Part shown: positions 6,774 to 14,245 of the stretch, piece after piece
Numbering within the stretch: the first letter of the stretch is position 1
How the letters are laid out: each line of letters begins with the position of its first letter
DNA from: an uncultured Patescibacteria group bacterium
Lineage (GTDB): Bacteria > Patescibacteriota > Patescibacteriia > Veblenbacterales > UBA10138
Reading direction: 5' to 3'
Assembly (NCBI GenBank): GCA_937929825.1
Contig: CALFUV010000014.1
Location: forward strand, 1 to 38,856
Length of the DNA stretch: 38,856 nucleotides
The notes under the pieces: generated by a model
What the model was told of the DNA's origin: nothing
Databases searched by the model: none
What the model saw: only the letters and a program-made list of their open reading frames with translations
Made by a program: the position numbers and the translations under genes

Positions 6774-8762
6774 ATGAATATAACCGAGCTTGCCCGTCGA
6801 TTAAAAATTCCTACCGAACAGCTTAGAGATGAGCTGCCGCGGCTAGGTTTTGATATTGGCCGTCGGGCTATAAAAATAGACGATACTGTAGCTGAAAAAG
6901 TAATTAAGATATGGTCGGAACGTAAGAAAAAACAACACACGGAAAATTATGTAGTGGTGCAAAAAAGATTAGAAGACAAAGCGAATACCAAACAAAGTGG
7001 CCGCGAGGTTCAACTGCCATCTACTTTAACACCAAGAGAATTTGCTGACATACTTGGTTTGCCGGTTACTACTGTTATTGGGGAGCTATTTAAAAACGGA
7101 GTTATGGCTACCATTAATGAAAAAATTGATTTTGAAACAGCTTCTATTATTGCTCAAGATTTGGGTTTTACTACTGTACCAACCAATCAAACAGATACAA
7201 TAGATCAAGAGGCTGTTGCTTCCGCTTCTTTAGCTGAACTTTTAAGGGCAGATAATTCTACTAAAATTAATCGACCACCGGTGGTGGTAGTTATGGGACA
7301 TGTTGATCACGGAAAAACTACTTTACTTGATGCTATTAGAGAAACTAATGTGGCGGCCACAGAAAGCGGAGCTATTACTCAGCATATTGGCGCTTATCAA
7401 GTGGAGACTAAGGGCCGGAAAATAACTTTTTTGGATACTCCCGGCCATGAAGCTTTTTCAGCCATGCGTTCCCGGGGCGGTCGGCTGGCTGATGTGGCTA
7501 TAATAGTAATAGCCGCAGACGACGGTCTTCAACCGCAAACTATTGAAGCGATTGAAATATCTCAACGTGAAAAATTACCGTTTTTAATTGCTATTAATAA
7601 AATAGATCGGGAAAACGCCGATATTGAAAGAATTAAAAAATCTTTAGCTGAGCTTAATTTATTGCCGGAAGAATGGGGGGGAAAAACAATTTGTGTGCCA
7701 ATTTCTGCCAAAAACAGGCAGGGTATACCAGAACTTTTGGATATGGTTTTATTGTTGGCTGATATGGAAAAATTAGAAGCTAATCCTAATCGTTTGGCGG
7801 TTGGAACTATTATTGAGGCTAGATTGGATAAGGGGGAAGGGCCAGTAGCTACTGCTTTAGTACAGGCTGGTACTCTGCGAATAGGAGATTATTTAATAGC
7901 TGGGCAGGTGGCAGGTAAAGTTCGTTCTATGAAAAATTATTTAGGACAAAGTGTTGAGAGCGTTGGCCCTTCTACGCCAGTAAGGGTGCTTGGTTTAAAA
8001 CAATTACCTCAGGCTGGAGATATTTTTCAGGTAGTGGATGATGAAAGGATTGTACGTGAAGTTTTAAAAAAATCACCACGTTATCAGAGTTTAGTTACTT
8101 CACAACAATTGGAAAGTGAAAATGAAGATAGACCATCAAACGTTAGTTTAAATGTAGTTCTTAAAACTGATGTACTTGGTTCACGGGAAGCGATTACCGC
8201 TTCATTTAAGGAAATTTCATTGCCAGAAGTAACTATAAAAGTAGTTAAAGCTGGTTTAGGCAGTATAACAGAGGCTGATGTGATGTTTGCTCAAGCCAGC
8301 CAAGCTATGGTATTGGGATTCAATGTCCCTATTAAACCAGAGGCTGAACTGTTAGCTAGGCAGAGCCAGATATTTGTTGGTTCTTATAAAGTGATTTATG
8401 ACCTATTAACACAAGTAAAAAAACAATTATCATCTTTATTGAAGCCGGAATTAGTCAGAAATCAAATTGGTGAAGCAGTAGTTTTGAAAATTTTCCGGCG
8501 CGGTAAAAAAGAAATGATTGTTGGTTGTCGGGTTGAAAAGGGAGTAGTCAGGCCAAAAACTAGTTTAACTGTTTTAAGGCAGGAAAAAATTGTAGCTGAA
8601 AAATTATTATTATCAGAAATCAGACTAGGTCGGGAAGTGGTTGGTGAGGTGGCAGAAGGAGGAGAGTGCGGATTACTTGTTATTGGTCAACCTATTATTG
8701 AGGAACGTGATAAGTTGGAAATATACCATGAGGAAATTAGACAACGATCTATTAGGGATTAG
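6774..8762 (+). CDS. infB: Translation initiation factor IF-2
   Basis: GTPase that brings fMet-tRNA to the 30S subunit and promotes subunit joining. At 662 aa it is short, as in reduced genomes. A small IF2_N domain (NITELARRLKIPTEQLRDEL, residues 2-21) and a second one (LTPREFADILGLPVTTVIGEL) precede the G domain: G1 GHVDHGKT (175-182), switch 2 DTPGHEAF, NKID for guanine specificity, and SAK. Domains II-IV follow, including GQVAGKVRSM and a C-terminal fMet-tRNA-binding barrel. The ATG at 6774 is chosen over an in-frame TTG at 6714 because the latter is the -35 box of the promoter. rbfA overlaps its 3' end by 35 bp. Confidence 0.95.
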   Translation: MNITELARRLKIPTEQLRDELPRLGFDIGRRAIKIDDTVAEKVIKIWSERKKKQHTENYVVVQKRLEDKANTKQSGREVQLPSTLTPREFADILGLPVTTVIGELFKNGVMATINEKIDFETASIIAQDLGFTTVPTNQTDTIDQEAVASASLAELLRADNSTKINRPPVVVVMGHVDHGKTTLLDAIRETNVAATESGAITQHIGAYQVETKGRKITFLDTPGHEAFSAMRSRGGRLADVAIIVIAADDGLQPQTIEAIEISQREKLPFLIAINKIDRENADIERIKKSLAELNLLPEEWGGKTICVPISAKNRQGIPELLDMVLLLADMEKLEANPNRLAVGTIIEARLDKGEGPVATALVQAGTLRIGDYLIAGQVAGKVRSMKNYLGQSVESVGPSTPVRVLGLKQLPQAGDIFQVVDDERIVREVLKKSPRYQSLVTSQQLESENEDRPSNVSLNVVLKTDVLGSREAITASFKEISLPEVTIKVVKAGLGSITEADVMFAQASQAMVLGFNVPIKPEAELLARQSQIFVGSYKVIYDLLTQVKKQLSSLLKPELVRNQIGEAVVLKIFRRGKKEMIVGCRVEKGVVRPKTSLTVLRQEKIVAEKLLLSEIRLGREVVGEVAEGGECGLLVIGQPIIEERDKLEIYHEEIRQRSIRD

Positions 8763-9114
8763 CGAATCAGCTGGTTCTCGTCGTTTACCTAAACTGGAAA
8801 GTTTATTACGAAGTGAAGTGGGGGCAGTAATGGAGCGTGAATTAGAAATTCCGGCCGGTAGCTTACTAACCATTACTGCCGTTAGTGTTTTGCCAGATTT
8901 AAGTGAGGCTAAAATTGGCGTTAGCGTGTTGCCTGTAGATCAAACTGATAAAGTTTTTAAAATTTTACTGGCAGCAGCATCGCATCTGCAAAAATTAGTT
9001 AATCAGCGTTTGCGACTTTACCGTGTACCGTATTTGAATTTTTATCTTGATAATTCATTAGCAGAAGCTGATAAAATAGATCAACTGCTTGACAGTTTAA
9101 ATAACAAGATGTAG
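8728..9114 (+). CDS. rbfA: Ribosome-binding factor A
   Basis: Cold-shock and 30S maturation factor that binds near helix 1 of 16S rRNA. The 128-aa product from the ATG at 8728 shows the KH-like core: LPKLESLLRSEVGAVMERELEIP, then LLTITAVSVLPDLSEAKIGVSV, then VFKILLAAASHLQKLVNQRLRLYRVPYLNFYLDNSLAEADKIDQLL; the R-x-P-x-L-x-F-x-x-D signature is present. The frame is open further upstream inside infB, but this ATG gives the usual start. The 35-bp overlap with infB suggests coupled translation, and the infB-rbfA order is conserved widely. Confidence 0.9.
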   Translation: MRKLDNDLLGISESAGSRRLPKLESLLRSEVGAVMERELEIPAGSLLTITAVSVLPDLSEAKIGVSVLPVDQTDKVFKILLAAASHLQKLVNQRLRLYRVPYLNFYLDNSLAEADKIDQLLDSLNNKM

Positions 9115-9221
9115 GCTACTAAGTTCCGTTTTTATAAAGGAGTTGTTATATAAATAGAAAGTAATTGATATCTCTGTGGATATTATTTTGTTAATTGGAT
9201 TTTCCTATTATTTTTTCTTCC

Positions 9222-10190
9222 ATGATTGTTGTAAATGATTTAAAAAAACTTACTAGTTTAGTTAATAACGCCCACAGAATTTTAGTTGGCAGTCACGCCA
9301 AATGTGCTGACGCTACCGGTGCTGTTACAGCCATTAAACTTGTTTTAACTAGACTAGGTAAACAAGTAACATCTTTTTTGCCTGAACCAGTGGCTGGCAG
9401 TTTAATGTTTTTACCTGCTACCGAAGATATAATTACAGATTCTGAAAAAATAAATTTTAAGGATTACGATTTATATTTATCTGTGGATGCGGCTGAACCA
9501 AAACTAACTGGTTTGGCTGAAAAATTTAATGAGCGACCTCGTGATTTGGTAACAATTAATTTTGATCATCATCATACTAATACCTTTTGGGGTGATGTAA
9601 ATATAGTTGATAAACAAGCTTCAGCCACCTGCGCCATGGTCTATGAGTGGTTTATGTTTGCTGGTTGGTTAATAGATAGCCGAATAGCCACCAGTCTTTT
9701 AACAGGTATTTTGGCTGACACTGGAAATTTTTCCAATCCTGCTACCAACGATACTTCATTAAAAGCCGCAGCTGATTTGCTGGCGCGAGGAGCTAATGCC
9801 CGTCGGATTTTGCGTCAGGTGATGGGCAATAGAACATTAGCTGAACTTAAAATTTGGGGACGTATTTTTGAACGTTTACGCGAATACCAAGAAATAGGAT
9901 TGGTAGTAACAGTTATTAAACAAAGCGATTTTGAAGAGTTGGGAGCCAATGAGGAAATGTTGGAGGGGGTGGCTAATTTTTTAAATGATTTATCAGGCTA
10001 TCGTGCAGTAATGGTTTTAAGAGAAAAATCCGATGGTACAGTAAAAGGTAGTTTACGCACTACAAGTGATGATGTGGATGTGGCGGCGGTGGCTAAGCTT
10101 TTTGGTGGTGGGGGGCATAAAAAAGCCGCTGGTTTTAGTCTGCCTGGCAAGTTGGTGCAAACTGACCAGGGCTGGAAAATAGAAGCTTGA
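9222..10190 (+). CDS. nrnA: NrnA-like DHH/DHHA1 phosphoesterase (oligoribonuclease / pAp phosphatase type)
   Basis: Probable Mn-dependent phosphoesterase that degrades nanoRNA or pAp. The 322-aa protein has motif II in LYLSVDAAEP, motif III NFDHHHTN, motif IV GILADTGNFSNP, and a C-terminal DHHA1 domain with GSLRTT and GGGGHKKAAGF. Motif I reads SHAKCADATGAV, with one Asp where HxxPDGDAxGS is usual. The ATG at 9222 is preferred to the in-frame TTG at 9195 because MIVVNDLKKLTSLVNNA starts at the normal distance from motif I. It follows rbfA after 107 bp. A degenerate paralogue lies at 5488-6630. Confidence 0.85.
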   Translation: MIVVNDLKKLTSLVNNAHRILVGSHAKCADATGAVTAIKLVLTRLGKQVTSFLPEPVAGSLMFLPATEDIITDSEKINFKDYDLYLSVDAAEPKLTGLAEKFNERPRDLVTINFDHHHTNTFWGDVNIVDKQASATCAMVYEWFMFAGWLIDSRIATSLLTGILADTGNFSNPATNDTSLKAAADLLARGANARRILRQVMGNRTLAELKIWGRIFERLREYQEIGLVVTVIKQSDFEELGANEEMLEGVANFLNDLSGYRAVMVLREKSDGTVKGSLRTTSDDVDVAAVAKLFGGGGHKKAAGFSLPGKLVQTDQGWKIEA

Positions 10191-10327
10191 CATTAATTAG
10201 TTGAACTAAAATTGAAATTAGTATTATCTTTTTAAGAACCTTTTTAGAGGAGACAATCATCAAGTTATAAGATTGATTTATAGTAATTTTTATAATCAGT
10301 GTTTATAAATTAAATATAAGTTTTTCT

Positions 10328-10355
10328 TGCTTTTATCTTCTAAAAGAGTTATGAT
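10328..10355 (+). promoter_or_regulatory. Promoter for clpP (near-leaderless)
   Basis: TTGCTT (10328-10333), 16-bp spacer, TATGAT (10350-10355). The predicted start near 10362 is only about 3 nt before the clpP ATG at 10365, so the mRNA may be leaderless. No Shine-Dalgarno precedes the ATG. An alternative -10 (GATAAT, 10353-10358) would put the start at the ATG itself. Confidence 0.55.
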
Positions 10356-10364
10356 AATGTTTGT

Positions 10365-10961
10365 ATGACAAAAGGTTTAAATCTAATACCAATGGTGGTG
10401 GAACGATCGCAAATGGGCGAACGGGCTTATGATATTTATTCTAGACTCTTAAAGGAGCGTATTATTTTTATTGGTGATCCAATTGGTGATGATTTAGCCA
10501 ATTCGGTAATTGCCCAATTGTTGTTTTTAGATAGCCAAGACCAGAAAAAAGACATTAAGATTTATATTAATACCCCGGGCGGCATGGTGACTTCAGGTAT
10601 GGCAATTTATGATACTATGCAATATGTGAAAAGCGAAGTGGTAACCGTGTGTGTTGGTATTGCTGCTTCTATGGGTGCGGTTTTATTAGCAGCCGGTACA
10701 AAAGGTAAAAGATTTATTTTACCTAATGCTGAAGTAATGATTCATCAGATTATGGGGGGAGCTGAAGGACAGGCGACTGATATTAAAATTCGTGCTGAAC
10801 ATATTTTGCGTTTGCGCGATAGAATTAATAAAATTTTAGCTAAACATACAGGTCAAGAATTAGCGAAGATAGAAAAAGATACTGACCGTGATTATTTTAT
10901 GACAGCTGAGGAGGCGGTGAAGTATGGCATTGTTGATAAAATAATTAAGCCCAGTCGATAG
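10365..10961 (+). CDS. clpP: ATP-dependent Clp protease proteolytic subunit
   Basis: Serine peptidase that forms the double-heptamer chamber of Clp proteases. The 198-aa length and the residues fit an active enzyme: Ser102 in [10 protein letters not shown], His127 in MIHQIMGG, and Asp172 in EKDTDRDYF. The N-terminal [25 protein letters not shown] is the usual start of mature or unprocessed ClpP. No Clp ATPase gene is adjacent. It is a single-gene unit with its own promoter (10328-10355) and a terminator at 11001-11024. Confidence 0.96.
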   Translation: MTKGLNLIPMVVERSQMGERAYDIYSRLLKERIIFIGDPIGDDLANSVIAQLLFLDSQDQKKDIKIYINTPGGMVTSGMAIYDTMQYVKSEVVTVCVGIAASMGAVLLAAGTKGKRFILPNAEVMIHQIMGGAEGQATDIKIRAEHILRLRDRINKILAKHTGQELAKIEKDTDRDYFMTAEEAVKYGIVDKIIKPSR

Positions 10962-11000
10962 AATATTCTAAAATTTGTAATTAAAATTGGTTTTGGGTAT

Positions 11001-11024
11001 GGGCTTGCCAAAAGGCCCTTTTTA
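11001..11024 (+). terminator. Intrinsic terminator after clpP
   Basis: GGGCTT and AGGCCC (with one G-T pair) form a short stem over a small loop, followed by TTTTT. Confidence 0.55.
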
Positions 11025-11167
11025 ATATATACTTCTAAAAGCTAACTTTTAATAAACTTTGGTTGTAACAGCTTGTGATTTAATCTTCAAATTCTGGTTA
11101 AATATCATGTATTTATTAGATAAATTTGTAATTGAGATTTTGCGTTGTCAACAGATAATTTTTTGTT

Positions 11168-11196
11168 TTGGCAGTTAAGACTACCAGAATTATAAT
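11168..11196 (+). promoter_or_regulatory. Promoter for rny-ymdB
   Basis: TTGGCA (11168-11173), exactly 17 bp, TATAAT (11191-11196). The predicted start is near 11203, giving a leader of about 42 nt to the rny ATG at 11245. Confidence 0.75.
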
Positions 11197-11244
11197 CACG
11201 ATTACATAAAGTTGTTGCAACCCTAGGAATAGGGATAATTTAAT

Positions 11245-12774
11245 ATGACTGTAGATATTATTCCAGTAGCTTTTTTAGCAGCTGGTTTGGCGGTTGGTCT
11301 TACCGGTGGTTATGTTTTACGTAAACTTTTAGCGGTTAAATCTAAAGATGCGGCTGAAGCCCAAGCTTTGAGCATAATTAATGAGGCGCGTAATCAGGAA
11401 AAAGATATTTTAATTAAAGCCAAAGAGCAGTCTTTAAAAATAATTGAGGAAGCTAAACAAGAAGAATCTACGCGCCGTAAAGAACTGCAACATTTGCAGG
11501 AGAGACTGGAAAAAAGAGAAGCAGCTTTTGACCAAAAACTATTGGAACTTGAAGCTGACAAGCAAAAAGCTGAAGAGGAAAGATTAAGATTTGAAAGTGC
11601 TCGTGAAGAAATAAAAAAGATCAGGGAAGATCAGCTGGCAAAATTAGAAAAGATTTCTGGTTTTTCTCAAGAAGAGGCTAAAAAAGTATTATTTGATTAT
11701 ATTGAAGAAAAAAATAAGGAGGATTTAGCCCTGCGTATCCGTAAACTGGAAGAAGTTTCTACTAGCGATATTGAGCGTCGCGCCAAAGTAATGTTGGCTG
11801 GTGTTATGGAAAGAATTGCCGCTTCTCATGCTATTGAAACCACTACCAGCGTGGTTAATTTGCCCTCAGATGATATGAAGGGCCGTATAATCGGCAAAGA
11901 AGGCCGGAATATTAAAGCCATTGAACAATTAACTGGTGTGGAAATAATTGTTGATGAAACACCGGGAGCCATTGTGCTTTCAGGTTTTAATCCTATCAGA
12001 CGTCATGTGGCTAAAAAAGCCTTAGAAGCTCTTTTGCAAGACGGACGTATTCATCCGGGTCGTATTGAAGAAGCGATTGAAAAAGCTAAAAGGGAAATTA
12101 CAGAAGATATTAAAAAAGCCGGTGAGGAAGCGGCTTATGAAGTAGGTGTAGCTGGTCTCGACCCCAAACTTATTCAATTATTGGGAAGATTAAAATTCCG
12201 TACCAGTTATGGCCAGAATGTATTGCAACACTCTAAAGAAGTTGCCTTATTATCAAAGCTTTTAGCTGAGGAATTAGGAGCTAATGTAAATGTGTCAGTT
12301 AAGGGCGGATTATTACATGATATTGGCAAGGCTGTAGATCATGAGATTCAAGGATCACATCCGGAAATAGGCTATGACATAATGAAAAAATTTGGTTTAC
12401 CAGAAGAGATTGCTTATTTAGCGATTGCTCATCATGAAGATAACCCCAAAACACTGGAAGGTGTTATTACTAAAGTGGCAGATGCTGTTTCTGGAGCTAG
12501 GCCGGGAGCCCGTAAGGATACATATGAAAACTATTTACAGCGTTTACAGGAATTAGAAGACGTTGCCTCTGGTTTTGAAGGAGTGGATAAAGTTTATGCT
12601 ATTCAGGCTGGTCGTGAAGTGCGTGTTTTTGTAAAGCCGGGTGAAATTGATGATTTTAAGGCAGTAAAAATGGCGCGTGATATAGCGGATAAAATTGAAC
12701 AGGAACTTAAATACCCAGGAGAAATAAAGGTAAATGTTATCCGTGAAACCAGAGTTATTGAGTATGCCAGGTAA
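11245..12774 (+). CDS. rny: Ribonuclease Y
   Basis: Membrane-anchored endoribonuclease that starts mRNA decay. The 509-aa protein has the full family order: an N-terminal membrane helix (IIPVAFLAAGLAVGLTGGYV, about 5-24), a long charged coiled coil (about 30-190), a KH domain with GRIIGKEGRNIKAIE (about 212-226), and an HD domain with LLHDIGKAVDHE (about 355-366) and AHHED. It lacks nothing obvious. ymdB follows on the same strand, the arrangement also known in Bacillus. Its own promoter lies at 11168-11196. Confidence 0.95.
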   Translation: MTVDIIPVAFLAAGLAVGLTGGYVLRKLLAVKSKDAAEAQALSIINEARNQEKDILIKAKEQSLKIIEEAKQEESTRRKELQHLQERLEKREAAFDQKLLELEADKQKAEEERLRFESAREEIKKIREDQLAKLEKISGFSQEEAKKVLFDYIEEKNKEDLALRIRKLEEVSTSDIERRAKVMLAGVMERIAASHAIETTTSVVNLPSDDMKGRIIGKEGRNIKAIEQLTGVEIIVDETPGAIVLSGFNPIRRHVAKKALEALLQDGRIHPGRIEEAIEKAKREITEDIKKAGEEAAYEVGVAGLDPKLIQLLGRLKFRTSYGQNVLQHSKEVALLSKLLAEELGANVNVSVKGGLLHDIGKAVDHEIQGSHPEIGYDIMKKFGLPEEIAYLAIAHHEDNPKTLEGVITKVADAVSGARPGARKDTYENYLQRLQELEDVASGFEGVDKVYAIQAGREVRVFVKPGEIDDFKAVKMARDIADKIEQELKYPGEIKVNVIRETRVIEYAR

Positions 12775-12837
12775 ACAAAACAAAGAAATATTAGTTAAGA
12801 TATTATTAATCCATGATTCTTGATCAATTTTTATTAT

Positions 12838-13635
12838 ATGAAAATACTTTTTTTTGGTGATATAGTAGCACGACCGGGGAGATTGGCTGTAGCACAAGTT
12901 TTGCCAGAGTGGCAAAAAGATTATTCACCAGATGTAATAATAGGTTGTATTGATAATTTGGCGCATGGAAAGGGAGCCACCGAGAAAACAGTGCAGGAAT
13001 TATTAAACCTTGGCTTTCACGCTTTTACCACTGGTGATCATGTTTTAAATTCAGACAAAGGTGAACAGTTGGTCAGTCAAGAAAATTTGCCAATAGTTCG
13101 TCCACTTAATTTACCCGAGTCTACTCCCGGTTTAGGCTGGCGTATAATTAAGATCGTTGATCAAGAAATTATTTTAGTTCATTTGATTGGTCAGGTTTTT
13201 TTGCCAGGCGATTATATTTCACCTTTTAAGGCTATTGATAATTTACTTAATTCCTCCGTCTTAGTTGATAAAAAAAATATAATAGTTGATATTCATGCTG
13301 AGGCTACCAGCGAAAAAGTTGCTTTGGGTTGGTATTTGAATGGCCGGGTAACTGCAGTTTTAGGAACACATACTCATATTCCAACATGCGATGAGTGGAT
13401 AATGCCGCAAGGTACGGCTTATATTACTGATGTTGGCATGACTGGTATAAGGGAAAGTGTACTTGGTGTTAAGACTGACATTATATTGAATCGTTTTATT
13501 TATGCCGGTACAGATCGTTTTGAGCCAGCAGAAACAGGTACAGTTTTAGTTAGAGCAGTGATTATTGATTTTAATCCTGATAGCGGTCACGCTAAATCAA
13601 TTAAGCGTTTAGAAAAAACAGTGACAATTACCTAA
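12838..13635 (+). CDS. ymdB: YmdB-family metallophosphoesterase
   Basis: Calcineurin-like phosphodiesterase; the Bacillus relative hydrolyses 2',3'-cyclic nucleotides and cAMP-type substrates. The 265-aa protein starts at the ATG at 12838 (MKILFFGDIVARPGR), the usual family N-terminus; an in-frame TTG at 12820 is rejected. Ligand motifs: GD of FFGDIV, DIHAEATSEKVALGWYLNGR, GTHTHIPT and ITDVGMTG are conserved. Two ligand positions differ from the usual form: GENxAxG is IDNLAHG (Glu to Asp) and GNH is GDH (Asn to Asp). It is the second gene of the rny unit. Confidence 0.88.
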   Translation: MKILFFGDIVARPGRLAVAQVLPEWQKDYSPDVIIGCIDNLAHGKGATEKTVQELLNLGFHAFTTGDHVLNSDKGEQLVSQENLPIVRPLNLPESTPGLGWRIIKIVDQEIILVHLIGQVFLPGDYISPFKAIDNLLNSSVLVDKKNIIVDIHAEATSEKVALGWYLNGRVTAVLGTHTHIPTCDEWIMPQGTAYITDVGMTGIRESVLGVKTDIILNRFIYAGTDRFEPAETGTVLVRAVIIDFNPDSGHAKSIKRLEKTVTIT

Positions 13636-13693
13636 TAAACTGCTATTATTTAAGAGTAATTAGCCTAAATAAGCCCAGAAAGGGGGTGAAGAT

Positions 13694-13969
13694 ATGAATA
13701 AAGCAGAGTTAATTGAACAAATCGCCATCAAGGTTCAGCTTACAAAAAAGCAGGCCGAGGAAATGATTGATGCTTTTACGGATATAGTCACAAACACACT
13801 TAAGAATAGAGGTGAGGTGACCATTACAGGTTTTGGTACTTTTCTTTCCCGTGAACGCGCAGCTCGTATGGGGGTCAATCCTCAGAATCCATCAGAAAAA
13901 ATGCAGATTCCAGCGGTGGTAGTACCAAAATTTAAAGCTGGTAAAGCCTTAAAAGATGCCCTTAAGTAG
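13694..13969 (+). CDS. hup: HU family DNA-binding protein
   Basis: Histone-like nucleoid protein that bends DNA. The 91-aa length is typical. MNKAELIEQIAIKVQLTKKQAEEMIDAF forms the dimerising helices, GFGTFLSRERAARMGVNPQNP holds the beta-arm with the Pro that intercalates into DNA, and VPKFKAGKALKDALK is the C-terminal signature. A strong Shine-Dalgarno (AAGGGGGTGA) ends 4 nt before the ATG, the clearest in the window. The valS T-box leader starts about 20 bp downstream. Confidence 0.96.
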   Translation: MNKAELIEQIAIKVQLTKKQAEEMIDAFTDIVTNTLKNRGEVTITGFGTFLSRERAARMGVNPQNPSEKMQIPAVVVPKFKAGKALKDALK

Positions 13970-13988
13970 TATTTTAACAGTTATTTAT

Positions 13989-14245
13989 AAAAGACGTTTA
14001 GCGCGGATTAATGTCGCCGCGCGAAAGCTCTTGTGTTTTGAGCTCGTTGAAGGTAGAAATTTTACTTTTTAAATTTTTTAAAAAGTAAAAAAGTAGAGCC
14101 TTCCGGGGTGCGCCCGTTAAAGCGTTTTTATGAAGTGGATCCGATAATTTTGGATCAAGTAAGGTGGTACCTCCTGCAATTCGCAAAGTTGCGAAAACGG
14201 GACCTTACCTATCTCTGTTTAATGGAGTTAGGTTTTTATTTTTTT
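13989..14245 (+). promoter_or_regulatory. T-box riboswitch (transcription attenuator) of valS
   Basis: The antiterminator is clear: GTAAGG (14159-14164), bulge TGGTACC (14165-14171), TCC (14172-14174), a capping hairpin TTCGCA/TGCGAA (14180-14195), then GGA + CCTTAC (14200-14208) closing both helices. The UGGU of the bulge pairs with the ACCA end of tRNA-Val. The competing terminator is ACCTATCTC/GGAGTTAGGT (14207-14233, one mismatch) followed by TTTTTATTTTTTT, ending at the valS ATG. The upstream half lacks the usual AGAGAG and GGTGAAA stem I motifs. Instead it has a hairpin GCGCGG/CCGCGC (14001-14022) whose loop ATTAATGTCG contains GTC, the codon for the tRNA-Val(GAC) at 5081; other hairpins follow at 14026-14044, 14046-14104 (A/T-rich long stem) and 14139-14156. 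Confidence 0.85.

Noticed and set aside
14108-14245. valS start at ATG 14108
   Set aside because: This would translate the T-box antiterminator and terminator; the product of that part is not synthetase-like.
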